Below are positions 18,605-27,494 of a stretch of DNA of 64,000 bases, piece by piece; positions within the stretch are counted from its first letter, which is position 1, and each line of letters opens with the position of its first letter. This stretch comes from Mesorhizobium loti. Its GTDB lineage: Bacteria; Pseudomonadota; Alphaproteobacteria; Rhizobiales; Rhizobiaceae. The notes under the pieces are model-generated. The model had not been told where the DNA came from and ran no database searches. It saw only the letters and a list, made by a program, of their open reading frames with translations. The position numbers were made by a program, and so were the translations under genes. The stretch is taken from NCBI RefSeq assembly GCF_001510895.1, contig NZ_LPWA01000098.1, forward strand, positions 124,001-188,000, read 5' to 3'.

Positions 18605-18937
18605 ATGACCACACGCCAATTGCCTGCGCTGCATGAGGGCCACGCGCCCGTCATGCTCCATGGAGCGTTCGACGAGGCGCTGGACGCCTACCAGAGCTGG
18701 GCGTCAGGTAGAGATGAGCCTCAGGTGGAATTTGAAGGCCGGATGGTGCCGATCAGTTCGGTCTTTGGCCGCATGAGGACTTGCACTGACATCCTTCCCT
18801 GGCGCATCGAAGGCGAGGTCTCGGCGCTTTTCGGCCGCACATCAATCGGCAATGGTGAGGGCCCGTCCACCTATGCTGATGCAGCCCTTCTGCTCCGCGC
18901 GCTTTGCGTAGAGCGGCTGCGAAACGCGATGCAATAG
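18605..18937 (+). CDS. Hypothetical protein, candidate member of the sulfur regulon
   Basis: This acidic protein of 110 residues begins MTTRQLPALHEGHAPVMLHG. ATG 18605 follows a GAGGAGGAG ribosome site at good spacing. I recognise no domain. It has no signal peptide or membrane segment, and a middle region MVPISSVFGRMRTCTDILPW looks conserved in character. It stands alone, divergent from ssuD, between a good copy of the sulfur-region motif and an exceptionally strong hairpin, which argues that it is a real expressed gene. Its job is unknown; control with the neighbouring organosulfur genes is inferred from the motif. Confidence 0.75.
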   Translation: MTTRQLPALHEGHAPVMLHGAFDEALDAYQSWASGRDEPQVEFEGRMVPISSVFGRMRTCTDILPWRIEGEVSALFGRTSIGNGEGPSTYADAALLLRALCVERLRNAMQ

Positions 18938-18952
18938 CAGCAATTGGCTTGC

Positions 18953-18992
18953 AGACCCGTGCCAGGCATTTTTGAATGCCTGGCACGGGTCT
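18953..18992. terminator. Perfect 18-bp hairpin (bidirectional terminator candidate)
   Basis: AGACCCGTGCCAGGCATT (18953-18970) is exactly reverse-complemented at 18975-18992 with loop TTTG. It lies between the ends of the convergent genes 18605-18937 and 19022-19909, so it can terminate both, although no U-tract follows. Confidence 0.7.
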
Positions 18993-19021
18993 ACGCTGAT
19001 CGGCAGACGCAGCCCGTGACG

Positions 19022-19909
19022 CTAGTCCGGACTGTTTTCGAATGCACCCACGCCCTGGGCGATCAGGTTGGTGGCCATCACCAGGGAGACGATCGCCGCT
19101 GAATTGAAGACCACCACCCACCATTTGCCGCCGGTGAGGAAGCCGTAGCCTTCGGCCACCGCCAGACCCCAGTCCGCCGAAGGCGGCTGGATGCCGAGGC
19201 CGAGAAAGCTCAGCGTGGCGATGGAGAAGAAGGCATAGCCCAACCGGGTGACGAGCTCGATCAGGATCGTTTCCCTGATGTTGGGGAGGATCTCCAGGAT
19301 CATGATGGCAATTGAGCTCTCGCCACCCAGCCGCGCGGCACTGACATAGTCGCGTTCCCGCTGTTCACGGACCGCGGCGCGCACGGTCCTGGCCACCAAC
19401 GGCGTATAGGCGACCGCGATGACCAGGATGACGGTGAGGTTCGAGGGCCCAAGCGCCACCAGCGTCATGGTGACGAGCACGATGAAGGGAAAGGCCATCA
19501 GCGTGTCGAGCAGTCTTGCGCCGATCGCGTCCACCAGGCCATCGAAATAGCCAAGCACCAGCCCGATGATGGTGCCGCCGGCAACACCGCCAAGCGTAGC
19601 AAGCGGCGCGACCAGCAGGATGTCGCGCGACCCGACCATGATGCGTGAGAACACGTCGCGGCCGAGATGGTCGGTGCCGAACCAGTGCGCGGCATCGGGC
19701 GGCGTCAACGTGGCGAGGAAATCCTCGGCATAGGGATCGTAGGGAACCAGACGGTCGCCGAACAAAGCGCAGGCAACCCAGAAGGCGAGGATAAGCGATC
19801 CGATGGCGACGGATGCCGGCAGCGAGCGAAAGCCACGCCCCAGTCCCGCGGCAATCCGTGAAGCAAAGGGCGTGCGTGACGGCGCCGGAAACTCCATCAA
19901 CTCCATCAT
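19022..19909 (-). CDS. Dipeptide/glutathione-type ABC transporter permease (DppC-like)
   Basis: This protein of about 295 residues has the DppC layout: an N-terminal cytoplasmic stretch, one membrane helix, WFGTDHLGRDVFSRIMVGSR, a five-helix core and the EAA loop VSAARLGGESSIAIMILEILPN. ATG 19909 overlaps the repaired stop of the partner permease by four bases (ATGA), as is usual for such pairs. It imports the ligand of the 20902-22545 binding protein together with the fused ATPases at 24941-26734. Confidence 0.92.
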   Translation of the reverse strand: MMELMEFPAPSRTPFASRIAAGLGRGFRSLPASVAIGSLILAFWVACALFGDRLVPYDPYAEDFLATLTPPDAAHWFGTDHLGRDVFSRIMVGSRDILLVAPLATLGGVAGGTIIGLVLGYFDGLVDAIGARLLDTLMAFPFIVLVTMTLVALGPSNLTVILVIAVAYTPLVARTVRAAVREQRERDYVSAARLGGESSIAIMILEILPNIRETILIELVTRLGYAFFSIATLSFLGLGIQPPSADWGLAVAEGYGFLTGGKWWVVVFNSAAIVSLVMATNLIAQGVGAFENSPD

Positions 19910-20864
19910 GCGACGCCCGCCGCCGTTGCCGCGGATCGAGCAGGACCTGCACGAGGTCGCCTGCAGCCGCAGACAGCACGAAGATCGTCGCCATGACGAG
20001 CACGCCTGCTTCCAGCATCGGGAAATCGCGCGACTTGGCGGCATTCAGCACGAGGTTGCCAAGGCCCTGGATGCCGAACAGCGCCTCGATCACCACCAGC
20101 CCGCCGAGCATGTAGCCGCTCTGTGTCGCCAGCACCGCGATCGTCGGCGTCAGCGCATTGGGCAGCACGTGGCGGATAATGACCTGCCAGCGACCCAGCC
20201 CTTTCAGCGTGGCGGTGCGCGTATAGTCAGCGGCCAGCGCCTCGATCACGCCGGCCCGCGTCATGCGGGCCAGATAGCCGGTGAGGTTCAGCACCAGTGG
20301 CAGAGCCGGCAGGATGAGGTAATAGCCGCTCGTCCAAAAGCCCGCGCCCTGGGGCGCGGCACCGGTGATCGGCAACCAGTTCAGCCACAGGCCGAAGACC
20401 AGGAGCAGGAGCAGCCCGGAGACGAAATCCGGGACGATACCAAACGAGACGCCGGCGAGAACGATCAGCCGATCGACAAGCCGACCCTGGCTGAGGCCGG
20501 CGACGATGCCTGCGCCGACACCCAGCGGGACGAGAAACAGCAATATGATGCCGGCAAGCGCGGCCGAGCGACCGAGGCTTGCCAGCACAAAGGGGCCGAC
20601 GGGCGCGCGCATCGACAGCGACGTGCCGAAGTCGCCGCCGAGCGCTGCGCTGAACCAATGCCAGTATTGGACGAGCACGGGCTGGTCGGCGCCGAGCTGT
20701 TTGTTCAGCGCCGCGACGGCTTGCGCATCGGCGAATGGACCGAGCATGACGCGTGCGACATCGCCGGGCAGGACCTGCCCGGCGAGGAAGACCAGTGCGC
20801 TCACCAGCCACAGGGTGAGCAGCAGCGTGGCTACGCGTGCCGACAAGGTGCGACCCGTCAGCAT
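19906..20864 (-). pseudogene. Dipeptide/glutathione-type ABC transporter permease (DppB-like), frame lost at C-terminus
   Basis: The frame from ATG 20864 encodes a normal DppB-type permease (LVFLAGQVLPGDVARVMLGPFAD, later YTRTATLKGLGRWQVIIRHVLPNAL with the EAA loop) up to DLVQVLLDPRQRR. It then reads on in the wrong frame across the partner gene to 19365, giving an implausible 499-residue fusion. One extra base at about 19912-19920 would end the protein at TGA 19906-19908, overlapping the DppC ATG. I therefore annotate the natural end at 19906 and treat the run-on as a 1-bp deletion. The pore itself is intact, so function may be retained even if the indel is real. Confidence 0.8.
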
Positions 20865-20901
20865 CAGGTTCTGACACCCCAGCTGGGTTTACGTTTCCGC
20901 C

Positions 20902-22545
20902 TCATGCCTGGACGAAGGAAACGCGGTCGAGCAGCAGATGCGAGATCGCCGTGAAGCGCACGCCCTCGACCTTCGAGCTGGCGATCCGGCTGTATTGCGA
21001 GAAGTAGCTGATGATTTCCGGCGTCTCGTCGAGCAGCAGGGTCTGGATCTTGCCGGCCGCAACGCGCTGCGCCTGAAGGTCGCGCGCCTTGCCGTAATCG
21101 ACCAGCAATGCGTCGTAGTCCGGATTCTTGAAATGCGCGGCATTCCAAGCTCCTGTGCTCTTCAGCGTCGCGTTGAGGAAGATGTCGGGTGTGCCGCGAT
21201 GGCCGAAATCGGTGATGCCGAGGTTCGAATCGAGCCAAGGCGAGCTGCCGAACGTCGCCGATCCGTAATAGGCATCCTGCGGGAGTACATTGAGCTTGAT
21301 ATCGATGCCGGCTTTCTTGGCGAAGTTCTGAATGATCACGGCGTAATCGGGAATGTCGTAGGCGCGTTCCGTAGTCAGCGTCACCTCGAAGCCGTTGGGC
21401 ACGCCGGCCTCGGCGAGCAGCCGCTTGGCCTCGGCGATGTCCTGCTTGCGCTGCGGCACCGACGGATCGGCCGAGGGGAAGATCGGCGCGAAGGGCGTAT
21501 CGTTGCCGGCGATGGCGCGCCCTTTCAGCAGGCCCTTGACGATGGCGTCACGGTCGAGGGTCAGCGCCAGCGCGCGGCGGACGCGCTTGTCGGTGAACGG
21601 CGCCTGGTCGGTCCTGAGATGCACCGCGTCATGCGAGCTTGCCTGCACGCTCAGCAGCTTGAAGTTCTGGTTGCCTTCGATCGCGAGTTCCAGTCGCGTG
21701 GTGCTCGGGATGACGTCGAGCTGGCCGGCCTGCAGTGCCACGACCTGCGCCTGCTCGTCGTCGAAGAATTTTATTTCCACCCGGTCGGGCAGCGCTTTGT
21801 CGCCCCAGTAGTCGGGATTGCGCACGAAAGTCGCGCCCTGCTTGGGGCGGAAGGATTCGAGCTTGAACGGGCCGGTGCCGTTGAAATTCTTCTCGAAGTC
21901 GCCGGCATAGTCGGCCGGCAGGATCACGGCGTTGTAGACGTCGGACGAGACATAGAATGGGAAATTTGAGTTCGACTGGTCGAGATCGAAGGCGACCGTC
22001 TCGTCGTCGACGATCTTGGCGCCGCCCTTGGACAGGATGCCCTTGTAGGCCGACAGCGCCGACGAGCCGCTGTTCGGATCGACGAGACGCTCGAAGCTTG
22101 CGACGACGTCCTTGGCGGTGACGGTGCGACCGTCATGGAATTTCACGCCGGGCCGCAATTTGAACGTCCAGCGCTTGGCTGTCTCGTCAGCTTCCCAGGA
22201 CAAAGCGAGCTTGGGCTGAAGCCCGTCCTTGGGATCGTCAAGGATCAGGTATTCGCCGACCTGGCTGAGCACGCCGATGCTGGCTGGATCGGTGACGGTC
22301 ACCGGATCGATGGCCTTGGTCGGCTGTCCGAGCCCGACACGGACCGTACCGCCGGCAGTGGCAGCGCGCGCCGAGCTGGAGAAGCCAAGACCTTGCGAGG
22401 CTGCGAAGCCGGTCAGGCCGATCAGTGCCGCGTATTTCAGGAGATCGCGGCGTTTCAGGTAGCCGGTGGCATATTCGTCGACAGCGACGTTCCAGATGTC
22501 GCCGGAGAGATTGCGAAGGGCGTCGATTTCGTTGCGCTTGGTCAT
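20902..22545 (-). CDS. Family 5 ABC transporter substrate-binding protein (peptide/glutathione type)
   Basis: This protein of 547 residues has a twin-arginine-like leader (YLKRRDLLKYAALIGLTGFAAS) after an unusual 25-residue pre-region. It then shows SBP_bac_5 features: TFKLRPGVKFHDGRTVTAKDVVASF, FNGTGPFKLESF and DKRVRRALALTLDRDAIVKGL. Such proteins bind di- or oligopeptides, glutathione, nickel or opines. ATG 22545 was chosen because the leader follows it. It is cotranscribed with DUF427 and NtaA-type genes upstream and the permeases downstream. Given the sulfur context, a thiol peptide or S-conjugate is a possible ligand (inference). Confidence 0.92.
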   Translation of the reverse strand: MTKRNEIDALRNLSGDIWNVAVDEYATGYLKRRDLLKYAALIGLTGFAASQGLGFSSSARAATAGGTVRVGLGQPTKAIDPVTVTDPASIGVLSQVGEYLILDDPKDGLQPKLALSWEADETAKRWTFKLRPGVKFHDGRTVTAKDVVASFERLVDPNSGSSALSAYKGILSKGGAKIVDDETVAFDLDQSNSNFPFYVSSDVYNAVILPADYAGDFEKNFNGTGPFKLESFRPKQGATFVRNPDYWGDKALPDRVEIKFFDDEQAQVVALQAGQLDVIPSTTRLELAIEGNQNFKLLSVQASSHDAVHLRTDQAPFTDKRVRRALALTLDRDAIVKGLLKGRAIAGNDTPFAPIFPSADPSVPQRKQDIAEAKRLLAEAGVPNGFEVTLTTERAYDIPDYAVIIQNFAKKAGIDIKLNVLPQDAYYGSATFGSSPWLDSNLGITDFGHRGTPDIFLNATLKSTGAWNAAHFKNPDYDALLVDYGKARDLQAQRVAAGKIQTLLLDETPEIISYFSQYSRIASSKVEGVRFTAISHLLLDRVSFVQA

Positions 22546-22601
22546 TTTTGCCTCTGTGAAAATTGCGGTTTTGAAATGAGGTGGAGATGACGGGGCCGGC
22601 C

Positions 22602-23375
22602 TCAGACCGGCTGGCCGTCGAGATGGATGCGGTCGACTGCTTGCGGATAGAAGGCGATCAACCCCTTGATCTTCGGCGTTTCGGCGATCGGATCGCGGTA
22701 GCTCCAGGCAATGTCCTCGCTGAGCGAGCCGTCCTTGAGCACGCCGGACCAATAGGAGGCGATGCCCTTGTAGGGACATCGGGTCCTCGTCAACGAGGCC
22801 CTCAGCCGGTCGAGCCGGACATCCTCCGGCGGAAGATAGAAACGTGTCGGCAGGTGCGTTTCGAACAGCAGCACGGGACGACGGCTGTCGGCGATCAGCT
22901 CGCCGTCGAACCAGATTTCGACATGGCTGGAGCTCTGCAGCACGTCGATGCGCGCATAGGGATCACGCGCGTGGACGAAGACCTCTTCCTCCTCCTCGAA
23001 CCATTGGTCGACGAGGTTCCAGGTGAAAGCGATGCGACCCGCGAGCGGCGCGAGGTTCTCGTCCGGCGGCGCCGTGAACGACCAGGCGGCGTCAGGAGCG
23101 CGCCGGTCGCCGGCTTCGATATCCCAGTATTTCGTCTCGCCGCCGACCGGGTGCTGCTGACCCTGCTTCGACGGCTTCAGCACCGACTGGTCGATGGCCG
23201 ACAGCGGGAAGAAATAGATCGGTAGGAAATGGTTGGAGCGCAGCACAAGCACGTTGCGGCTGTCGGCGATGACGCGGCCGCCGAATTTGACGCGGATGCG
23301 CTTGGGGCTGTGCAGGACATTGATCAGTTGCGGCGCGGTCGCTTCGCGCGGCTGCAATCTCGGTGCGGCGGTCAT
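22602..23375 (-). CDS. Tandem DUF427 domain protein
   Basis: This 257-residue cytosolic protein is made of two DUF427 repeats. The first runs at about residues 25-125 (FGGRVIADSRNVLVLRSNHFLPIYFF, then TKYWDIEAGD and AAWSFTAPP). The second runs at 145-240 (FDGELIADSRRPVLLFETHLPTRFYL, CPYKGIASYWSG, DIAWSYRDP). The parallel order, including the conserved C/G-Y-W segment, shows internal duplication. The biochemical role of DUF427 is not established. Here it is 12 bp downstream of an NtaA-type monooxygenase and upstream of a peptide-type binding protein, so it may bind or process the oxidised substrate. Confidence 0.9.
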   Translation of the reverse strand: MTAAPRLQPREATAPQLINVLHSPKRIRVKFGGRVIADSRNVLVLRSNHFLPIYFFPLSAIDQSVLKPSKQGQQHPVGGETKYWDIEAGDRRAPDAAWSFTAPPDENLAPLAGRIAFTWNLVDQWFEEEEEVFVHARDPYARIDVLQSSSHVEIWFDGELIADSRRPVLLFETHLPTRFYLPPEDVRLDRLRASLTRTRCPYKGIASYWSGVLKDGSLSEDIAWSYRDPIAETPKIKGLIAFYPQAVDRIHLDGQPV

Positions 23376-23387
23376 GACGGTTCTCCT

Positions 23388-24746
23388 TCAGGATACGGCG
23401 CGCTGATTGGCGCGCTGCTCGGCGAAGCGGTTGGCAGGGCGGGCAAGCCCGAAGCGGTCGCGCAGCGTTCCGGGCGCGTATTCGGTCGGGAACACGCCGC
23501 GCCGCTGCAATTCGGGCACAACCTGCTCGGCGAAATTGATCCAATCCTCCGGCAGCAGCGGGAACATCAGGTTGAAGCCGTCGGCGGCACCTGCCTCGAA
23601 CCAGTCCTGCAACTGATCGGCGATATGCTTCGGCGTGCCGGCGACGGTCGGCACCGAGCCGCTGTTGGCGAGCTTGCGTGCGATTTCGCGCAGGGTCAGG
23701 TTCTGCGAGGCCCAGTGCCTGACACGGTTGAGGGAGGTGCGGCCGCCATTGAAGGTGCTTTCATCGGGAAGCTGGGGCAGCGGGCCGTCCGGCGGATAGG
23801 CCGAGAGATCGATACCGCTCCAGCTCGACAGGAGGTCGATGCCGACGCGGTCCGGAAGGAGCGTCTGGAGATAATCCTGCCTGTCGCGCGCCTCGGCCTC
23901 CGAAGCCGCCACGATCGGCAGGATGCCGGGCAGGATCTTGAAACTCTCCGGCCGCCTGCCGTGGCGGGCGAGACGATCGTTGATGTCCTGGCGGTATCTG
24001 ATGCCGTCTTCCCGGGTGCTGTAGATGGCGAAATGGGCGTCGGCGTGCGCGGTGGCGAAATTCTTGCCGTCCTCGGACGAGCCGGCCTGGACGATCAGCG
24101 GATGGCCCTGCGGCGGCCGCGGGACGTTGAGCGGCCCGCGCACCTTGAAATGCGCGCCGCGATGGTCGAGCACATGGACCTTGTCCGGATCGGCGAAATA
24201 GCCGGTTTCCTTGTCGAACAGCAGGGCTTCGTCTTCCCAGCTGTCCCACAGCCCCTTGACGATATCGAGGAACTCGGCGGCGCGCTGGTAGCGGAAGGCG
24301 TGCTCGATGTTGCCGTCGCGGCCGAAATTGCGCGCCTCCTCGTCCATGGCCGAGGTGACGACATTCCACGACGCCCTGCCCCCGCTGATATGGTCGAGCG
24401 AGGCGAACAGGCGCGCCACGTTATACGGCTCGCTGTAGGAGCTCGACGCGGTGGTGATGAGGCCGATATGCTTGGTCACGCCGGCAAGCGCCGACAAAAG
24501 CGTCAGCGGCTCGAGGCGGGCATTGGCGTAATGCGCGACGCCGCTCTTCACCGAATCCCAGATCGATACGTGATCGGCCACGAAGACGGTGTCGATCCTG
24601 GCGCGCTCGGCGGCCTGGACCAGCTCGCGATAGTAATCGAAGCCGAGCACTTCCCGGCCGGGGGCGCGTGGGTGCCGCCACGACATGCGATGATCGCCCT
24701 GAGGGTTGAAGAAGAAAGCGCTCAGGATCAAGTGGTCTCGCGCCAT
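23388..24746 (-). CDS. NtaA/SnaA/DszA-family FMN-dependent monooxygenase
   Basis: This 452-residue luciferase-like monooxygenase belongs to the nitrilotriacetate monooxygenase/DszA group: SAFFFNPQGDHRMSWRHP, FVADHVSIWD, TTASSSYSEPYNVARLFASLDHISGGRASWNVVTS and QAGSSEDGKNFA. Members use FMNH2 from a separate reductase to break C-N or C-S bonds. It heads a minus-strand operon with DUF427, a peptide-type binding protein and permeases. The divergent gene encodes the matching ATPases. The intergenic region carries a copy of the sulfur-region motif at 24853-24870, which supports an organosulfur substrate. Confidence 0.92.
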   Translation of the reverse strand: MARDHLILSAFFFNPQGDHRMSWRHPRAPGREVLGFDYYRELVQAAERARIDTVFVADHVSIWDSVKSGVAHYANARLEPLTLLSALAGVTKHIGLITTASSSYSEPYNVARLFASLDHISGGRASWNVVTSAMDEEARNFGRDGNIEHAFRYQRAAEFLDIVKGLWDSWEDEALLFDKETGYFADPDKVHVLDHRGAHFKVRGPLNVPRPPQGHPLIVQAGSSEDGKNFATAHADAHFAIYSTREDGIRYRQDINDRLARHGRRPESFKILPGILPIVAASEAEARDRQDYLQTLLPDRVGIDLLSSWSGIDLSAYPPDGPLPQLPDESTFNGGRTSLNRVRHWASQNLTLREIARKLANSGSVPTVAGTPKHIADQLQDWFEAGAADGFNLMFPLLPEDWINFAEQVVPELQRRGVFPTEYAPGTLRDRFGLARPANRFAEQRANQRAVS

Positions 24747-24852
24747 GCCGGCCTCCTTGCAAATCGCATCGGGGATGCCGGCGCCTTATCGATCGGCGCG
24801 ACCAGCAATCTCTCGATGGGTGAAAAGGCTAGATTGCGCTCGTCATTAATTC

Positions 24853-24870
24853 GAGTAATTTTATAGAGAT
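24853..24870 (+). promoter_or_regulatory. Shared sulfur-region motif between NtaA-type and fused ATPase genes
   Basis: GAGTAATTTTATAGAGAT fits the family of sites ending in TAGA[C/G]. It lies 107 bp from the minus-strand NtaA-type start and 71 bp from the plus-strand ATPase start, in an AT-rich 194-bp divergent region. Confidence 0.45.
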
Positions 24871-24940
24871 TATATACTCAACAAGTGGAAGCGATTGCCC
24901 CTGATTAGGGCACTGACAGAAAGCGATTTCGAGGTCCTGC

Positions 24941-26734
24941 ATGTCCCCTTCGGTGCTCAACGTGGAAAAACTTTCCATCGCCTATGGCGGCAAAAGAGGA
25001 TGGCAATCCGCCGTCAACGGCGTTTCGCTGAGCGTGGGGCAAGGCGAAGCATTGGGGCTGGTCGGCGAGTCAGGCTCGGGCAAGAGTTCGGTGGCTATGG
25101 CCATATTGCGCTATCTCCCTGGCAATGCCCGAGTGGCGGCCTCGGCGCTGGAGTTCCAGGGCCGCGAATTGCGCGAGCTTGCCGGCGAAGAACTGCGCGG
25201 CCTGAGAGGCGACCGCATCGCCGCCGTCTACCAGCATCCAGGCGCCGCGCTCAGTCCGGCGATGACGATCGGCCGGCAGATCGGCGAGACGATCATGCGC
25301 CATCGGAAAGTTGGCCGAGAGGAAGCGCGCTGGCGTTCGACCGAATTGCTGAAGCGCGTGCGGGTCGCCAATCCGGAGCGGGTGCTTGATCAATATCCGC
25401 ACGAGTTGTCCGGCGGCATGCAGCAGCGGGCCAACATCGCCATCGCGATTGCGCTGGATCCGGCGCTGCTGGTGCTCGACGAGCCGACGACGGCGCTGGA
25501 CGCCAGCGTGCAGTCGGAGGTCATCGCCATCCTCGACGACCTGCGCCGCGAGCACAAAACCAGCATTCTTCTGATCAGCCACGATATCAACCTGATCCGC
25601 CGCTCCTGCGACCGAGTGGCGGTGATGCAGTCGGGAACTGTGGTCGAAACCGGCGTCGCTGGCGATGTCTTCGAGAACCCCGCCCATGCCTATACCAGGG
25701 CGCTCATCGCCTCGATCCCAGGGCTCAACTTCACCAAACGGGACGGCCGCCTGGCAGAGACCGAAGCGACCAGCCGTGATCGGCCGCAGACGGCCACTAG
25801 TGCGGCCAGCCAAGAGACGGGCCGACAGGTCGCCATCGCCTGCAAGAACGTCAGCCATGCCTTCGGCAACCAGGCGGTGCTGCACAATATCGATCTGCGG
25901 ATCGACCAGGGCGAGACGTTCGGCCTGATCGGCGAATCCGGCTCCGGCAAATCGACGCTGGCGCGGATCGTCACTGGTCTGCAGGTACCCGGCGAAGGCT
26001 CGGTCGAACTGTTCGGCAGACAAGTCGCGCCCCGCGCCGAAAGGCGCGCGCAGAGCGAGCGGCGGGACGTGCAGATGGTTTTCCAGTCGCCCGACCGCAC
26101 GCTTAATCCGCGCCACCGGATTGGCCGGATCCTCAGCAGGCCGCTGCGGCGACTTGCCGGCCTTGGCCGGAGCCAGGCACGGCAACGCGTCGGCGACCTG
26201 CTTAGCTCCGTCCGGCTGGCGGATTCGACCGCGGAGCAGAAGCCGCGATCGCTTTCCGGCGGCCAGCGCCAAAGGGCGGCGATCGCGCGCGCCTTCGCCG
26301 GTGCGCCGAAAGTGGTGGTGCTGGACGAACCCACCTCCGCCCTCGACGTTTCCGTGCAGGCCACCGTGCTCAACCTGCTCAACGACCTGCAGCGGGAAAA
26401 GAACACGACCTATCTCTTCATCAGCCACGACCTCAGGGTCGTGCGCTACATGGCCGACAGGATCGGTGTGCTCTACCGCGGCCGGCTGGTGGAGACCGGC
26501 TCATCCGAGCAGGTTTTTCGCGGCCCCAATCATCCTTATACGAAGCTGCTTCTGGAAGCGTCATCCGACGACGCGCCGACAATCTCCGCCCTGGTGGGAA
26601 CTGCGGCCGCGACACCGGACAGTGGGTGCGCGTTTGCAGACCGCTGCCCAATTGCCGACCAGGTGTGCCGTAAAACTGAACCGGTGACTAAAGAACTTGA
26701 GCCGGGTCACAGCGTTGCTTGTTACAAGCGGTAA
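24941..26734 (+). CDS. Dipeptide-type ABC transporter, fused DppD-DppF ATP-binding protein
   Basis: This 597-residue fusion has two oligopeptide-type ABC ATPases. Domain 1 has GESGSGKSS near residue 46, LSGGMQQRANIAIA and LLVLDEPTTALD. Domain 2 has GESGSGKST near residue 332, LSGGQRQRAAIARAF and [13 protein letters not shown]. The C-terminus carries the Cys-containing oligopeptide ABC extension CAFADRCPIADQVCR, which often holds an iron-sulfur cluster in DppD/OppF relatives. It is divergent from the operon encoding the permeases and binding protein and completes that importer (GsiA/YejF-like architecture). Confidence 0.93.
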   Translation: MSPSVLNVEKLSIAYGGKRGWQSAVNGVSLSVGQGEALGLVGESGSGKSSVAMAILRYLPGNARVAASALEFQGRELRELAGEELRGLRGDRIAAVYQHPGAALSPAMTIGRQIGETIMRHRKVGREEARWRSTELLKRVRVANPERVLDQYPHELSGGMQQRANIAIAIALDPALLVLDEPTTALDASVQSEVIAILDDLRREHKTSILLISHDINLIRRSCDRVAVMQSGTVVETGVAGDVFENPAHAYTRALIASIPGLNFTKRDGRLAETEATSRDRPQTATSAASQETGRQVAIACKNVSHAFGNQAVLHNIDLRIDQGETFGLIGESGSGKSTLARIVTGLQVPGEGSVELFGRQVAPRAERRAQSERRDVQMVFQSPDRTLNPRHRIGRILSRPLRRLAGLGRSQARQRVGDLLSSVRLADSTAEQKPRSLSGGQRQRAAIARAFAGAPKVVVLDEPTSALDVSVQATVLNLLNDLQREKNTTYLFISHDLRVVRYMADRIGVLYRGRLVETGSSEQVFRGPNHPYTKLLLEASSDDAPTISALVGTAAATPDSGCAFADRCPIADQVCRKTEPVTKELEPGHSVACYKR

Positions 26735-26935
26735 AGCCGATCACTTCGCGGGCGGAAAAGGCTCTAAGTGCCTTCGCAGCCTGACATCTGCCCGGCGCGA
26801 CGGTAGCATTCATGTTCGGACAGAATGCACTTGAGGAGACGATTATTACCCAGGGGAGCTCTCGCTTCGAAATCCGCGCCTTCTGGCAGAACCACTCGCG
26901 AGGATAGGCTTCAAGCGAACCAAACTCTGTTCGAA

Positions 26936-27310
26936 GTGGAAGCACCGTTGACCTCAGCCAATCCCGCCAAAGCCACACTCTTCCTGCTTGCCCCCGATTT
27001 CGAGGATGCCAAGTTTCCGAACCAGCGTTTCTTCTGTCGCCATAGCGCCCTGGTGGAAGGCGTGCTGGCATCCTTCCCGAGTCTCCTCGATACGGTCGAT
27101 GTCCACCGGATCGCCTTTGCTCGCCCGCGCGCGCAAGTCGTCGAGCTTATCGGTGAAGCCAACCAGGCGCTTCCGGTGCTGATCCTTCCCGCCGGCCAGT
27201 CCTCGGCCCATGCCAGCGGCGAAGCCGATGGGCGCCAGTTCGTCTCCGGAGCGGAGCGCATCATCGACGCCCTTGTCGAGGGCAGGCTTGTCCCGCCGCC
27301 GCATCCGTGA
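26936..27310 (+). CDS. DUF3088 family protein
   Basis: This protein of about 125 residues contains ATLFLLAPDFEDAKFPNQRFFCRHSALVEGVLASFP, DVHRIAFARPRAQVVELIGEANQALPVLIL and a C-terminal region ending LVPPPHP. It looks like the DUF3088 family, which is of unknown function with a thioredoxin-like or glutaredoxin-like flavour (inference). The FFCRH motif holds its only Cys. The start is uncertain: no ATG lies close to the conserved region; GTG 26936 or TTG 26948 are plausible, and ATG 26825 would add an unlikely tail. It stands between the fused ATPases and the next monooxygenase operon, same strand. Confidence 0.75.
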   Translation: MEAPLTSANPAKATLFLLAPDFEDAKFPNQRFFCRHSALVEGVLASFPSLLDTVDVHRIAFARPRAQVVELIGEANQALPVLILPAGQSSAHASGEADGRQFVSGAERIIDALVEGRLVPPPHP

Positions 27311-27418
27311 GGTCCGGCGCACGAAAAGGCGCGGAGTTGCCGGGCTGAATGTTTCAAGGCCAGCGTGTGGTGAGCAAGGGTTTTTCTTTCGCAGGCTGAA
27401 ATTCGGCACATAGTATAT

Positions 27419-27436
27419 AAAGTTTATAGACTAAAT
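27419..27436 (+). promoter_or_regulatory. Shared sulfur-region motif upstream of the CmoO/CmoJ-like operon
   Basis: AAAGTTTATAGACTAAAT is followed at once by a second TAGACTAAT, making a tandem TAGACTAA repeat 50-60 bp before the ATG at 27495. TATAAA/TTTATA arms around 27416-27428 form a perfect dyad. Confidence 0.55.
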
Positions 27437-27494
27437 AGACTAATCTCTGCAGTGGATGGCCAGGTCGTCTTTCGACCAACGATGCGGAGATCTC

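Noticed and set aside
19365..20864. A 499-residue DppB protein with a novel C-terminal domain
   Set aside because: The extra 175 residues are the DppC gene read in the wrong frame. A one-base indel before the normal ATGA overlap explains it better than a new domain.
23229..24866. A 545-codon plus-strand frame
   Set aside because: It is a shadow of the NtaA-type monooxygenase and DUF427 genes on the minus strand.
24941..26734. Riboswitch or attenuator before the fused ATPases or other sulfur genes
   Set aside because: I looked for SAM-type structures before mmuM, sfnG and the transporter genes and saw only short AT-rich leaders.
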